From the NCBI GenBank assembly GCA_050692055.1, contig JBOGTC010000064.1, forward strand, positions 1-58,380: a DNA stretch of 58,380 nt, written 5' to 3'. Of this stretch, positions 7,175 to 15,052 are shown one piece after another. The first letter of the stretch is position 1. Every line of letters starts with the position of its first letter. The notes beneath the pieces were generated by a model. The model saw nothing but the letters and a program-made list of their open reading frames with translations. It searched no databases and was not told the origin of the DNA. The stretch comes from JBOGTC01 sp050692055. Its GTDB lineage: Bacteria > Chloroflexota > Limnocylindria > QHBO01. The translations under genes and the position numbers were made by a program.

Positions 7175-10008
7175 CCCGCGCCGCGCCGACAAGCGCCGAA
7201 CGCACGGCGGCCCGCCGCGCGAAGCGCGACGGCAGGCCGCCGGGCGCGCAGGCCAGCCCTGACCTGCGGATCATCGAGACCCGCGTCTACCGCGGCCCGA
7301 ACTACTGGAACTACGACCCCGCCATCAAGCTCATCGTGGAGCTCGGCACCCTCGAGTACTTCCCCTCGAACACGATCCCCGGCTTCGTGGACGCCCTGCT
7401 CGAGATGCTGCCGGGAGTTGGCCAGCACTCGTGCTCGACCGGCAAGGCCGGCGGGTTCGAGCAGCGGCTGCGGGAGGGCACCTGGGCCGGCCACGTGGCC
7501 GAGCACGTCGCGCTCCAGCTGCAGCGCGAGGCCGGCACGGAGGTCGGGCGCGGAAAGACCCGAGGAACCGGCGAGCCAGGCCGTTACCACGTCGTCTATT
7601 CGTACGGCGAGGAGAGCGTGGGCCTGGCGGCCGGGAAGCTGGCCGTGCGCCTCGTCAACCATCTTGTCGAGGCGGAGCCTGGCTTCGATTTCGGCGTCGA
7701 GCTCGAGAGTCTCATCCTGCTCGCCGAGCGAGCCGCGTTCGGCCCGTCGACCCAGGCGCTCCTTGACGAGGCCGCGCTGCGCGACATCCCGTGGATCCGG
7801 CTCAATGAGCAGTCGCTGGTGCAGCTGGGTCACGGCGTCCACCAGAAGCGGATTCGGGCCACGATGACGAGCGCCACCCCGTCCGTGGCGGTCGACATCG
7901 CGGGCGACAAGAAGCTCACCAACCAGCTGCTGGCGGCGACCGGCGTGCCCGTGCCGCGCTCTGCCATCGTGCGCGATGACAACAGCGCGGTCGCGGCAGC
8001 CGGGCGCATCGGCCACCCGGTGGCGGTCAAGCCGCTCGACGGCAACCACGGGCGTGGCGTCATGCTCAATCTCCTCGACGATGCCGCGGTGCGTGACGGC
8101 TATCGCGTGGCCCGCGGGCAGAGCCGCGGCGGCGCTGTCGTGGTCGAGAGCTACCTGACCGGCAACGACTATCGCTGTCTCGTCATCGGCGGGATCCTGC
8201 GTGCCGTGGCGCAGCGCGTGCCGGCCCACGTCGAGGGAGATGGCAAGCACAGCCTCACCACGCTGGTCGACGCCACCAATGCCGACCCGCGACGTGGCAT
8301 CGGCCACGAGAAGGTGCTGACCCGGATCAAGATCGACGATGAGGCCATCGCCTACGCTCGCGAGCAGGGATTCGAGCTTTCTGACGTGCCGCCGAAGGGC
8401 CAGCGGATCTATCTGAAGCGCACCGGCAACATGAGCACCGGGGGCATCAGCATCGACCGCACCGAGGAGATCCATCCCGACAACGCGGAGATCGTGGAGC
8501 TTGCCGCCCGCGTGGTGGGCCTCGATATCGCGGGCATCGACGTCGTCTGTCCCGACGTGAGCCAGCCGATGCGCGAGACCGGCGGCGGGATCGTGGAGGT
8601 CAACGCCGCTCCGGGGTTCCGCATGCACACGCATCCAACCGAGGGCGAGTCCCAGTACGTCGCCAAGCCGGTGATCGACATGCTCTTCCCGCCTGGCGCC
8701 GACGCGCGCATCCCTATCGTCTCGGTCACCGGCAGCAACGGCAAGACGACCACGGCGCGGATGATCAGCCACATCATGAAGGGGATGGGGCGCAAGGTCG
8801 GCCTGACCAGCACCGACGGCATCTTTGTCGACGGCCGCATGGTGCGAAAGGCCGATGCGTCGGGCCCGAAGTCGGCCTCGATGGTGCTGCAGAACCCGAC
8901 GGTCGACTTCGCCGTCTTCGAGGTGGCTCGCGGCGGCGTGCTGCGCGAAGGTCTCGGCTACCACCGCAACGACGTCGGGGTCGTCCTGAACGTGACCGGC
9001 GACCATCTCGGCCTGGGCGGCATCACCTCGATCAAGCAGCTCGCCGAGGTCAAGCGCGTCGTCGTGGAGGCCGTGCCGCGTGACGGCGTGGCGGTCCTCA
9101 ACGCGGACGATCCGCTGGTGGTCACCATGGCGCGCCACTGCTCTGGATCGATCATCTACTTCTCGATGGACCCGGAGAACGAGAGGATCAAGTTCCAGGC
9201 GGCGCGCGGCCGGCGATCGGTGACGCTGGAGCAGGGCCGCAACGGCGAGATGATCGTCCTGCGCCACGGCCGCAAGTCGATGCCGCTGGCCTGGACCCAT
9301 CTCCTCCCGGCGACGTTCGAAGGGCGGGCACGGATGAACGTCCAGAACGCCATGGCCGCCGCGGCGGCGGCGTGGGCAGCGGGCGCGCACCTGCACGACA
9401 TCCGGCAGGGTCTGCGCACGTTCACGACCTCGTACTTCATGGCACCCGGACGGCTCAACATGTTCGAGCTGGACGGATACCGGGTCGTCGTGGACTACGC
9501 TCACAACCCGCCGGCCATGGAGGCTCTGGGCGAGTTCGTGGACCGGCTGGCCGAGCCGTCACCGGGCGGTGCGCGCGGGCTGGTCACCGGCCGACGCATC
9601 GCCGTGGTGGCGACCGCCGGCGATCGCCGCGACGAGGACATCCGGGAGCTGGGCCGCATCGCGGCGCGCTACTTCGACTCGATCGTGGTGCGCGAGGACG
9701 CGAACAATCGTGGCCGACCGCGAGGTGACACGGCAGCGCTGATCGAGACGGGCGTGCGCGAGGCCATGGCGAACGGCGCTCGCTGCAGCGGGCTCGAGAC
9801 GATCATCGACGAGCTCGATGCCACCCGTCATGTCCTCGACGCGGGGGACGATGGCGACCTCATCGTGCTGTGCGTCGACTATGCCAACGCGGTGTGGAAG
9901 GAGCTGCAGCGCCGGCAGCACGGCGGCGCGAGCGAGAGCGACGGGTCAGCGCTGCGCGCCGTCGTCGGCGTCGAGGGCATCGACGACGAGGTCGACCTGG
10001 AGCTCTGA
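7171..10008 (+). CDS. cphA: Cyanophycin synthetase
   Basis: 945 aa, close to the usual length plus a basic N-terminal extension of about 30 residues. It builds cyanophycin by adding Asp to the backbone and Arg to its side chain with ATP. The N domain starts near 'IIETRVYRGPNYWNYDPAI'. The ATP-grasp domain (about 190-490) contains 'AVKPLDGNHGRGV' and 'GIVEVNAAPGFRMH'. The Mur-ligase-like domain (about 510-880) has the P-loop VTGSNGKTTTARM near residue 517 and 'DYAHNPPAM'. Both ligation sites therefore look intact. GTG start overlaps the cphB stop. The gene ends 6 nt before the convergent Mur-ligase paralogue. Confidence 0.96.
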   Translation: MTRAAPTSAERTAARRAKRDGRPPGAQASPDLRIIETRVYRGPNYWNYDPAIKLIVELGTLEYFPSNTIPGFVDALLEMLPGVGQHSCSTGKAGGFEQRLREGTWAGHVAEHVALQLQREAGTEVGRGKTRGTGEPGRYHVVYSYGEESVGLAAGKLAVRLVNHLVEAEPGFDFGVELESLILLAERAAFGPSTQALLDEAALRDIPWIRLNEQSLVQLGHGVHQKRIRATMTSATPSVAVDIAGDKKLTNQLLAATGVPVPRSAIVRDDNSAVAAAGRIGHPVAVKPLDGNHGRGVMLNLLDDAAVRDGYRVARGQSRGGAVVVESYLTGNDYRCLVIGGILRAVAQRVPAHVEGDGKHSLTTLVDATNADPRRGIGHEKVLTRIKIDDEAIAYAREQGFELSDVPPKGQRIYLKRTGNMSTGGISIDRTEEIHPDNAEIVELAARVVGLDIAGIDVVCPDVSQPMRETGGGIVEVNAAPGFRMHTHPTEGESQYVAKPVIDMLFPPGADARIPIVSVTGSNGKTTTARMISHIMKGMGRKVGLTSTDGIFVDGRMVRKADASGPKSASMVLQNPTVDFAVFEVARGGVLREGLGYHRNDVGVVLNVTGDHLGLGGITSIKQLAEVKRVVVEAVPRDGVAVLNADDPLVVTMARHCSGSIIYFSMDPENERIKFQAARGRRSVTLEQGRNGEMIVLRHGRKSMPLAWTHLLPATFEGRARMNVQNAMAAAAAAWAAGAHLHDIRQGLRTFTTSYFMAPGRLNMFELDGYRVVVDYAHNPPAMEALGEFVDRLAEPSPGGARGLVTGRRIAVVATAGDRRDEDIRELGRIAARYFDSIVVREDANNRGRPRGDTAALIETGVREAMANGARCSGLETIIDELDATRHVLDAGDDGDLIVLCVDYANAVWKELQRRQHGGASESDGSALRAVVGVEGIDDEVDLEL

Positions 10009-10014
10009 AGCTCA

Positions 10015-11634
10015 TCATCCCTGGTCCGTCTGCCTGCCCAGGACCGCGCGCAGGCGATCGCTGGTCATCGGCTCGAAGCCTTCCGCGGCGAGCCACGCCA
10101 GGATCTCGCCGCGCTCGCTGTGAGCCATGATCGCCACCACGTCTCCGCGCCGCGCCCGTTCGAGCAGGGCCTGCAGCGAGGCGAGCTCCGTCGCGCAGGC
10201 GGGGATCTCGCCGCGGTAGCCGCCCTCGACCGCCCCGGCCCTGAGCAGCGCGTTCATCTCCTCGAGATCGCGCCCGCGCAGGTAGTGGCGCTTCTCGGCG
10301 ATGACCAGGTCGTCGGCACCGCTGCCCGCCAGCACGCCGAGCGCATGGAGGATCTCATCGGTCCGGTCGCCGGCCGTGCCGTAGCCGAGCCGTATCTTTC
10401 GGGGACCGGCCAGCGCTCGGCAGACCTCGAGCAGCCCGCGCAGGCCGGCCTCGTTGTGTGCGAAGTCGATGAGCACCAGCACACCGCGGCGCTCGAACAG
10501 GTTCAGGCGGCCGGGGTTGGCGTCTGCGCCGGCACCGAACGAGCGCAGGCCGTCGGCGAGCTCGGGGTGCGGAATGTGGAGCGCATCACAGGCCGCCGCC
10601 GCGGCCAGGGCGTTCGCGATGTTGTACCGCGACAGGCCTGCGAACGTGACCGCCAGGTCGGCCGCCCGGGCCAGGCGCACGGGTCGACGGCCGGCGCCGC
10701 GCAGGACGAGCCAGCCACGCTCGAGGACCGCCGCTCGTCCACCGCCGTCGAGCGCCTCTTCAACCCGGGACGAGGCTGGCTCCAGGCTGAAGGCATACCA
10801 CTGTGCGCGCGTCTCGCGTCGCATGGCCCAGGCGAGCGGGTCGTCCGCGTTCAGCACCGCCCAGCCCTCGCGCTTGGTGATGCGCACGATGGCGCCCTTC
10901 ACCTCCGCCAGCTCATCCAGCGTGTCGATCCCCTGCAGGCCCAGGTGATCCGCGCTCACGTTCGTCACCACGCTGACGTCATTCGCCGCGTAGCCGATCC
11001 CGCGCAGCAGGATCCCTCCGCGTGCCGTCTCGAGCACCGCAAGGTCGAGCCCGCGCTCGGAGAGCACGCGCCCCGCGCCACCGAAGCCCGTCCAATCCCC
11101 CGCCTCCACCAGGTCGCCGTTGATGAAGATCCCGTCGGAGTTCGTCATCCCCACCCTGCGACCGGCGGCGGCGGCGACGTGGGCGATGAGGCGCGTGGTG
11201 GTCGACTTGCCGTTCGTGCCGGTCACGGCCACGATCGGCACGTGTGGGCGTGGCACGTGCGGCAGCGGGCCCAGCGCCACGGCGCGCAGGCCACTCAGCT
11301 CGCGACGCTCGCTCGAGCGCTTCAACGCCAGTCGCGCGGCCGACGCTCCTATCGCCTGCGACACCGTCCGCCGCCGCCACGGGTAGGCGACGAGCGCGCG
11401 GCGGCGGTCCACCGACTGGCGAGACGTGATGCTCGGCGCCGGCATGTCGAGCGCCACGTGCAGCCGGCGGATGGCCAGGCCGGCCGAGGCCGCCGCCTCG
11501 GACGCTGCCCCGGGGGCATCGGCCTGGAACTCGAGCTTCACCGCGGGTCGGCTGAAGAACCGGTTCGGGCCATCCAGGACGCGCAGCTCGAGGAGCTTCA
11601 CCTCGGACTCGCGTGACGCGCCCGGTCGCGGCAT
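10015..11634 (-). CDS. Mur-ligase-family protein, CphA paralogue without ATP-grasp domain
   Basis: 539 aa. The N-terminus 'VKLLELRVLDGPNRFFSRPA' resembles the start of the adjacent CphA, and from about residue 130 there is a complete Mur-ligase domain: P-loop VTGTNGKSTTTRLI, 'NSDGIFINGD', 'ETARGGILLRGIGY', 'NVSADHLGLQGIDTLDELAE', 'NADDPLAW', 'DFAHNEAGL'. These match CphA block for block, but the central ATP-grasp domain is missing; only about 100 residues separate the two parts. It should ligate an amino acid to a carboxyl group using ATP; the substrate is unknown. ATG 11634 is chosen because TATACT ends 7 nt upstream (leaderless); a GTG at residue 12 is possible. Similar stand-alone proteins exist in other high-GC bacteria, as far as I recall. 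Confidence 0.85.
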   Translation of the reverse strand: MPRPGASRESEVKLLELRVLDGPNRFFSRPAVKLEFQADAPGAASEAAASAGLAIRRLHVALDMPAPSITSRQSVDRRRALVAYPWRRRTVSQAIGASAARLALKRSSERRELSGLRAVALGPLPHVPRPHVPIVAVTGTNGKSTTTRLIAHVAAAAGRRVGMTNSDGIFINGDLVEAGDWTGFGGAGRVLSERGLDLAVLETARGGILLRGIGYAANDVSVVTNVSADHLGLQGIDTLDELAEVKGAIVRITKREGWAVLNADDPLAWAMRRETRAQWYAFSLEPASSRVEEALDGGGRAAVLERGWLVLRGAGRRPVRLARAADLAVTFAGLSRYNIANALAAAAACDALHIPHPELADGLRSFGAGADANPGRLNLFERRGVLVLIDFAHNEAGLRGLLEVCRALAGPRKIRLGYGTAGDRTDEILHALGVLAGSGADDLVIAEKRHYLRGRDLEEMNALLRAGAVEGGYRGEIPACATELASLQALLERARRGDVVAIMAHSERGEILAWLAAEGFEPMTSDRLRAVLGRQTDQG

Positions 11635-11641
11635 GGCCGGG

Positions 11642-11651
11642 AGTATACGAT
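11642..11651. promoter_or_regulatory. Overlapping divergent -10 elements
   Basis: The start codons of the Mur-ligase paralogue (11634, minus) and the M20 peptidase (11658, plus) are separated by only 23 bp. TATACT on the minus strand (11647-11642) ends 7 nt before its ATG, and TACGAT on the plus strand (11646-11651) ends 6 nt before its ATG. The two hexamers share bases, so polymerase could not occupy both at once. No Shine-Dalgarno site is present for either gene. Confidence 0.5.
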
Positions 11652-11657
11652 CGGGTC

Positions 11658-12824
11658 ATGGCCGATCTGTCCACCCTCCGCCGCGCGGTCGAGGCACAGC
11701 GTCTCCGGTTCGAGATTGAGCTCGAAGCCCTCGTCAACATCGACTGCGGCTCCTACACGCCAGGCGGCGTGAACCGAGTCGCGGACTTCTGCAGCGATGC
11801 GCTTCGCCGTCTCGGAGCCGATGTCGAGCGAACTCCGCATCGGCCCGGCGCAGGCGAGGCGCCGCTTGGCGACCTGGTCATCGGGCGGCTGGCCGGCGAC
11901 GGCCCGCGGCTGCTCCTCATCGGTCACATGGACACCGTCTTCGATCCGGGCACCGTCGCCCAGCGCCCGTTCCGGCGGCAGGGCGACCTGGCCTTCGGCC
12001 CCGGCGTGAGCGATATGAAGGCCGGCCTCCTGGCGGGGCTCCATGCGCTCGAGGCGCTGCGTGGAGCGGGGGCGCTCCCAGCCGTCACGTTCATGTGCAA
12101 TCCCGACGAGGAGATCGGCTCGCCGTTCAGCACGCCGTTCGTCCGCGCGCTGGCGGCCGAGCACGATGCCGCGCTGGTGCTCGAATGCGCGCGCGCCAAC
12201 GGAGACATCGTCAGCGCCCGCAAGGGCATCGCCGACTACCACATCGAGGTGATCGGCCGCGCCGCGCACGCCGGCGTCGAGCCCGAGAAGGGACGCAGCG
12301 CGATCCTCGAGGCGGCGCACCAGGTCCTCGCCCTCCACGGCCTGAACGGCCGATGGCCGACGGTCACCGTCAACGCCGGAGTGATCGCGGGCGGCACGCG
12401 TCCGAATGTGGTGCCCGAGCGCTGCGAGATGAAGGTCGACCTGCGAGCGGCGACGGTCGACGCCTTCGATGCGGCCGCCGCCGAGGTTGTGCGCATCGCG
12501 GCCACGCCGACCGTCGAGGGGACGCGGGCGAGCGTGACTCGCAGCGCCGGCCATCCGCCCATGGAGAAGAGCGCCGCCAGCGGCAGGCTCGTGGAGCTCG
12601 CGGTGGCGATCGCCGCCGAGCTCGGATTCGAGCTGCGCGACGCGGCTACCGGAGGCGCGTCGGACGCCAACACGACCTCGGCGGCGGGACTGCCAACGCT
12701 CGACGGCCTCGGCCCGATCGGCGGCGACGATCATTCCGTCGACGAGTGGCTCGACGTGGCGAGCATCGTGCCGCGCGTGACGCTCCTGGCCGGGCTCGTG
12801 GCTCGCATCGGCCAGGCCCTCTGA
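11658..12824 (+). CDS. M20 family metallopeptidase (carboxypeptidase G2-like)
   Basis: 388 aa, cytoplasmic, no signal peptide. The zinc ligands and catalytic residues of M20 enzymes are all visible: 'LLLIGHMDTVFD' (His and general-base Asp), 'GPGVSDMKAG' (bridging Asp), 'NPDEEIGS' (catalytic Glu pair), 'LECARANGD' and the late 'GGDDHSVDEWLD'. 'HAGVEPEKGRSAI' marks the dimerisation domain. The family removes C-terminal amino acids or splits dipeptides, and is best matched by glutamate carboxypeptidases. Next to cphB, cphA and a Mur-type paralogue, a role in hydrolysing beta-Asp-Arg is plausible, because no isoaspartyl dipeptidase (IadA or IaaA type) is in the window; this is inference. Transcription appears leaderless. 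Confidence 0.88.
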   Translation: MADLSTLRRAVEAQRLRFEIELEALVNIDCGSYTPGGVNRVADFCSDALRRLGADVERTPHRPGAGEAPLGDLVIGRLAGDGPRLLLIGHMDTVFDPGTVAQRPFRRQGDLAFGPGVSDMKAGLLAGLHALEALRGAGALPAVTFMCNPDEEIGSPFSTPFVRALAAEHDAALVLECARANGDIVSARKGIADYHIEVIGRAAHAGVEPEKGRSAILEAAHQVLALHGLNGRWPTVTVNAGVIAGGTRPNVVPERCEMKVDLRAATVDAFDAAAAEVVRIAATPTVEGTRASVTRSAGHPPMEKSAASGRLVELAVAIAAELGFELRDAATGGASDANTTSAAGLPTLDGLGPIGGDDHSVDEWLDVASIVPRVTLLAGLVARIGQAL

Positions 12825-12858
12825 GGGCCGCCCGACGGGACTGCGGCGCGATCGGGCT

Positions 12859-12995
12859 TTGCATGGGGTGGAGGTATCGGAGAAGAAGACGGCCGTTGGA
12901 GCCACAACTTCGCCGCCTGTTGCACCGGGTGAGATGCACGGGGAAGAAGATGCGGAAGTCGGGCTCTACTTCCCCGTTACCTCCACCTGGTGCAA
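12859..12995 (+). repeat. 137-bp dispersed intergenic repeat, copy A
   Basis: The element runs from TTGCA (12859) to TGCAA (12995). It has two parts: 61 nt, then a 76-nt inverted repeat that begins with an internal TTGCA at 12920. The outer ends match as GTGGAGGTA...GAAGAAG on the left and the reverse complement of CTTCCCCGTTACCTCCAC on the right. Copies B (19074-19210) and C (41792-41928, inverted) have the same length and the same internal boundary. It lies in the 288-bp gap between the M20 peptidase and the thioesterase; nothing else is visible in that gap apart from the thioesterase promoter. No coding potential is evident. Confidence 0.85.
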
Positions 12996-13097
12996 CGTTT
13001 CGGGGGCTGGGTCGCGTCGCGATCGGGCGGGCATGGATGGACCCTGCGTGCGCAATGTGCCGACATCACCTCAGGACCCAGATGGGTTCCCTGCGGC

Positions 13098-13103
13098 TAG
13101 AAT
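13098..13103 (+). promoter_or_regulatory. -10 hexamer TAGAAT before the thioesterase
   Basis: TAGAAT ends 9 nt before GTG 13113, with no ribosome site between. This fits a leaderless mRNA for the thioesterase, and possibly for the whole downstream dehydrogenase operon. Confidence 0.45.
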
Positions 13104-13112
13104 GGCTGCTCC

Positions 13113-13604
13113 GTGACTGACGACTATCGTCACCGCACGTCCGTGCAGGTGCGCTTTCGCGACATCGACGCGTTCGGGCATGTCAACAACGCGGTCTTCT
13201 TCAGCTACGTCGAGCTGGCCCGGATCCGGTACCTCCTCGACGTGCTGCAGCCGGACGCGCCGTTCGACAGGCTGCCGCTCATCCTGGCCCGCGTCGAGCT
13301 CGACTTTCGCTCGCCGATCGCCTTCGGCGAGGAGGTCACGGTCACGAGCCGCGTCGACCGGCTGGGGCGCAGCAGCATCAGCATGCGCCACCGCATGACG
13401 GCGGGACCGGACGACCGGCTGGTGGCCGAAGTCGATACGGTGCTCGTCACGTACGACTACGCGGTGGCACGCCCCATGCCCGTGCCGGATGACTGGCGGC
13501 GCCGGATGATGGAGCACGAGGCCCGCTCCCTCGACCGCAAGGACCAGGCCGACCACGAACAGACCGATGCGACCCGGCCGACGACGGCCGCGTCGCTGAG
13601 CTGA
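13113..13604 (+). CDS. Acyl-CoA thioesterase, 4HBT hotdog-fold family
   Basis: 163 aa. The opening 'VQVRFRDIDAFGHVNNAVFFSYVELARIRYL' is the YbgC/FadM-type hotdog signature with the catalytic Asp in 'RDIDAFGHVNN'. The central 'ARVELDFRSPIAFGEEVTV' is also typical. The last 30 residues are a charged tail outside the fold. It should hydrolyse an acyl-CoA thioester. It stands 19 nt upstream of the lipoamide dehydrogenase gene and may be co-transcribed with the 2-oxoacid dehydrogenase operon, perhaps to release branched-chain acyl-CoA products. GTG 13113 is used because the -10 hexamer lies 9 nt upstream and no other start fits the fold. Confidence 0.85.
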   Translation: MTDDYRHRTSVQVRFRDIDAFGHVNNAVFFSYVELARIRYLLDVLQPDAPFDRLPLILARVELDFRSPIAFGEEVTVTSRVDRLGRSSISMRHRMTAGPDDRLVAEVDTVLVTYDYAVARPMPVPDDWRRRMMEHEARSLDRKDQADHEQTDATRPTTAASLS

Positions 13605-13623
13605 CCTGACCTGACGGAGATTC

Positions 13624-15042
13624 ATGGCCGAACCGCAACGATTTGACCTGCTCATCCTGGGCGGAGGGATGAGCTACGTGGGTGCCATCCGCGCCGCCCA
13701 GCTCGGGATGAGCGTGGGCATCGTGGAGCGCGACAAGCTCGGCGGCACATGCCTCAACCGCGGCTGCATCCCGTCCAAGGCGCTGCTCGAGACCGCCGAC
13801 CTGCTGCACCGCGTCAGCGCGCAGGGCGCCGAGTTCGGCCTCAGCAACAACGACAAGATCGGCCTTGACTACGCCGCGCTGGCCAGGCGGCGCGACGCCG
13901 TGATCGACAAGCACGTCAGCGGTGTCGAGTTCCTCATGAAGAAGAACAAGGTGAGCGTCATCAATGGCCAGGGCGTGCTCACTGCTCCGACCAGCGTGCG
14001 GGTCAGCGGGGGCGAGTCCGGCGACGTGGAGGCCACCGCCACGGACGTCATGCTGGCCACCGGCTCGGCGCCGCGTTCGCTCCCCGGCCTCGACCCCGAC
14101 GGCGAGCGCATCATCACCTCCGACGAGGCGCTGCGCCGCGACGACGTCCCGAAACGCGTCACCATCATTGGCGCCGGCGCCATCGGCGTCGAATGGGCGA
14201 GCATGTACCGCGACTTCGGCGCCGAGGTGCACCTGGTCGAGTACGCCGATCGCATCGTGCCGCTGGAGGATCCCGAGGTCAGCAAAGAGCTGACGCGCGT
14301 CTTCAAGAAGCGGGGCATGAACCTCCATCCCGGCTCGACCGTGGACCCCGAATCGATCCAGCACGGCGACGGCGGAATGCGGTTCAGCATCGCGGCCAAG
14401 GACGGCGGCGGGAAGGCCGATGTCGAGAGCGACGTGATCCTGGTCGCGGTCGGGCGGAAGCCGCTGACCGAAGGAATCGGCCTGGAGGAGATCGACGGCG
14501 TCGAGCTCGACCGCGGCTACGTGAAGGTCGATGAGTTCATGCGCACCGGGGCCGAACACCTATATGCCATCGGCGACATCGTTCCCGGCTTCGCGTTGGC
14601 CCACGTGGCAAGCCACGAAGCGGTAGTGGCCGTGGAGCACATGGCCGGCCACGACCCCGAGCCGGTGAGGATGGACCTCATGCCGCGCGTCACGTTCTGC
14701 CGGCCGCAGATCGCCTCGGTCGGCTGGACCGAGGAGGAGGCCAAGGCTGCCGGCCACGAGGCCAAGACCGGCTCGTTTCCGTTTCGCGCGCTGGGCAAGG
14801 CCACGATCGTGGGCGAGATCGACGGCTTCGCCAAGTTCGTGACCGATGCGGGCTCGGGGCTGCTGCTCGGCGCACATATCATCGGTCCGCATGCGGGCGA
14901 CCTCCTCGCCGAGCCGACCCTGGCGCGCCTGGTGCAGGGAACCGCCGCTGAGATCGCCATGAGCGTCCACGCCCACCCCACCCTCACCGAAGTGCTCGCC
15001 GAGGCCGCCCTGGCCGTCGACGGCGCCGCGATCCACGTCTGA
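13624..15042 (+). CDS. lpdA: Dihydrolipoyl dehydrogenase (E3)
   Basis: 472 aa flavoprotein disulfide reductase. It reoxidises the dihydrolipoyl groups of E2 and passes electrons to NAD+. The FAD site begins 'FDLLILGGGMSYVGAIRAAQ', the redox cysteines are in GGTCLNRGCIPSK, the NAD site is 'RVTIIGAGAIGVEWASMY', the FAD ribityl motif is 'LYAIGDIVPG', and the C-terminal dimer interface carries the His-Glu pair in 'SVHAHPTLTEVLAEAAL'. ATG 13624 has GGAG at a good distance. First enzyme of an E3-E1alpha-E1beta-E2 operon. Confidence 0.95.
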   Translation: MAEPQRFDLLILGGGMSYVGAIRAAQLGMSVGIVERDKLGGTCLNRGCIPSKALLETADLLHRVSAQGAEFGLSNNDKIGLDYAALARRRDAVIDKHVSGVEFLMKKNKVSVINGQGVLTAPTSVRVSGGESGDVEATATDVMLATGSAPRSLPGLDPDGERIITSDEALRRDDVPKRVTIIGAGAIGVEWASMYRDFGAEVHLVEYADRIVPLEDPEVSKELTRVFKKRGMNLHPGSTVDPESIQHGDGGMRFSIAAKDGGGKADVESDVILVAVGRKPLTEGIGLEEIDGVELDRGYVKVDEFMRTGAEHLYAIGDIVPGFALAHVASHEAVVAVEHMAGHDPEPVRMDLMPRVTFCRPQIASVGWTEEEAKAAGHEAKTGSFPFRALGKATIVGEIDGFAKFVTDAGSGLLLGAHIIGPHAGDLLAEPTLARLVQGTAAEIAMSVHAHPTLTEVLAEAALAVDGAAIHV

Positions 15043-15052
15043 GGAGGAGCTG

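Noticed and set aside
7075..9504. Long open frame on the minus strand opposite cphA
   Set aside because: It is antisense to a clear CphA, has no recognisable domain, and is His/Asp/Val-rich as expected for the complement of high-GC coding DNA.
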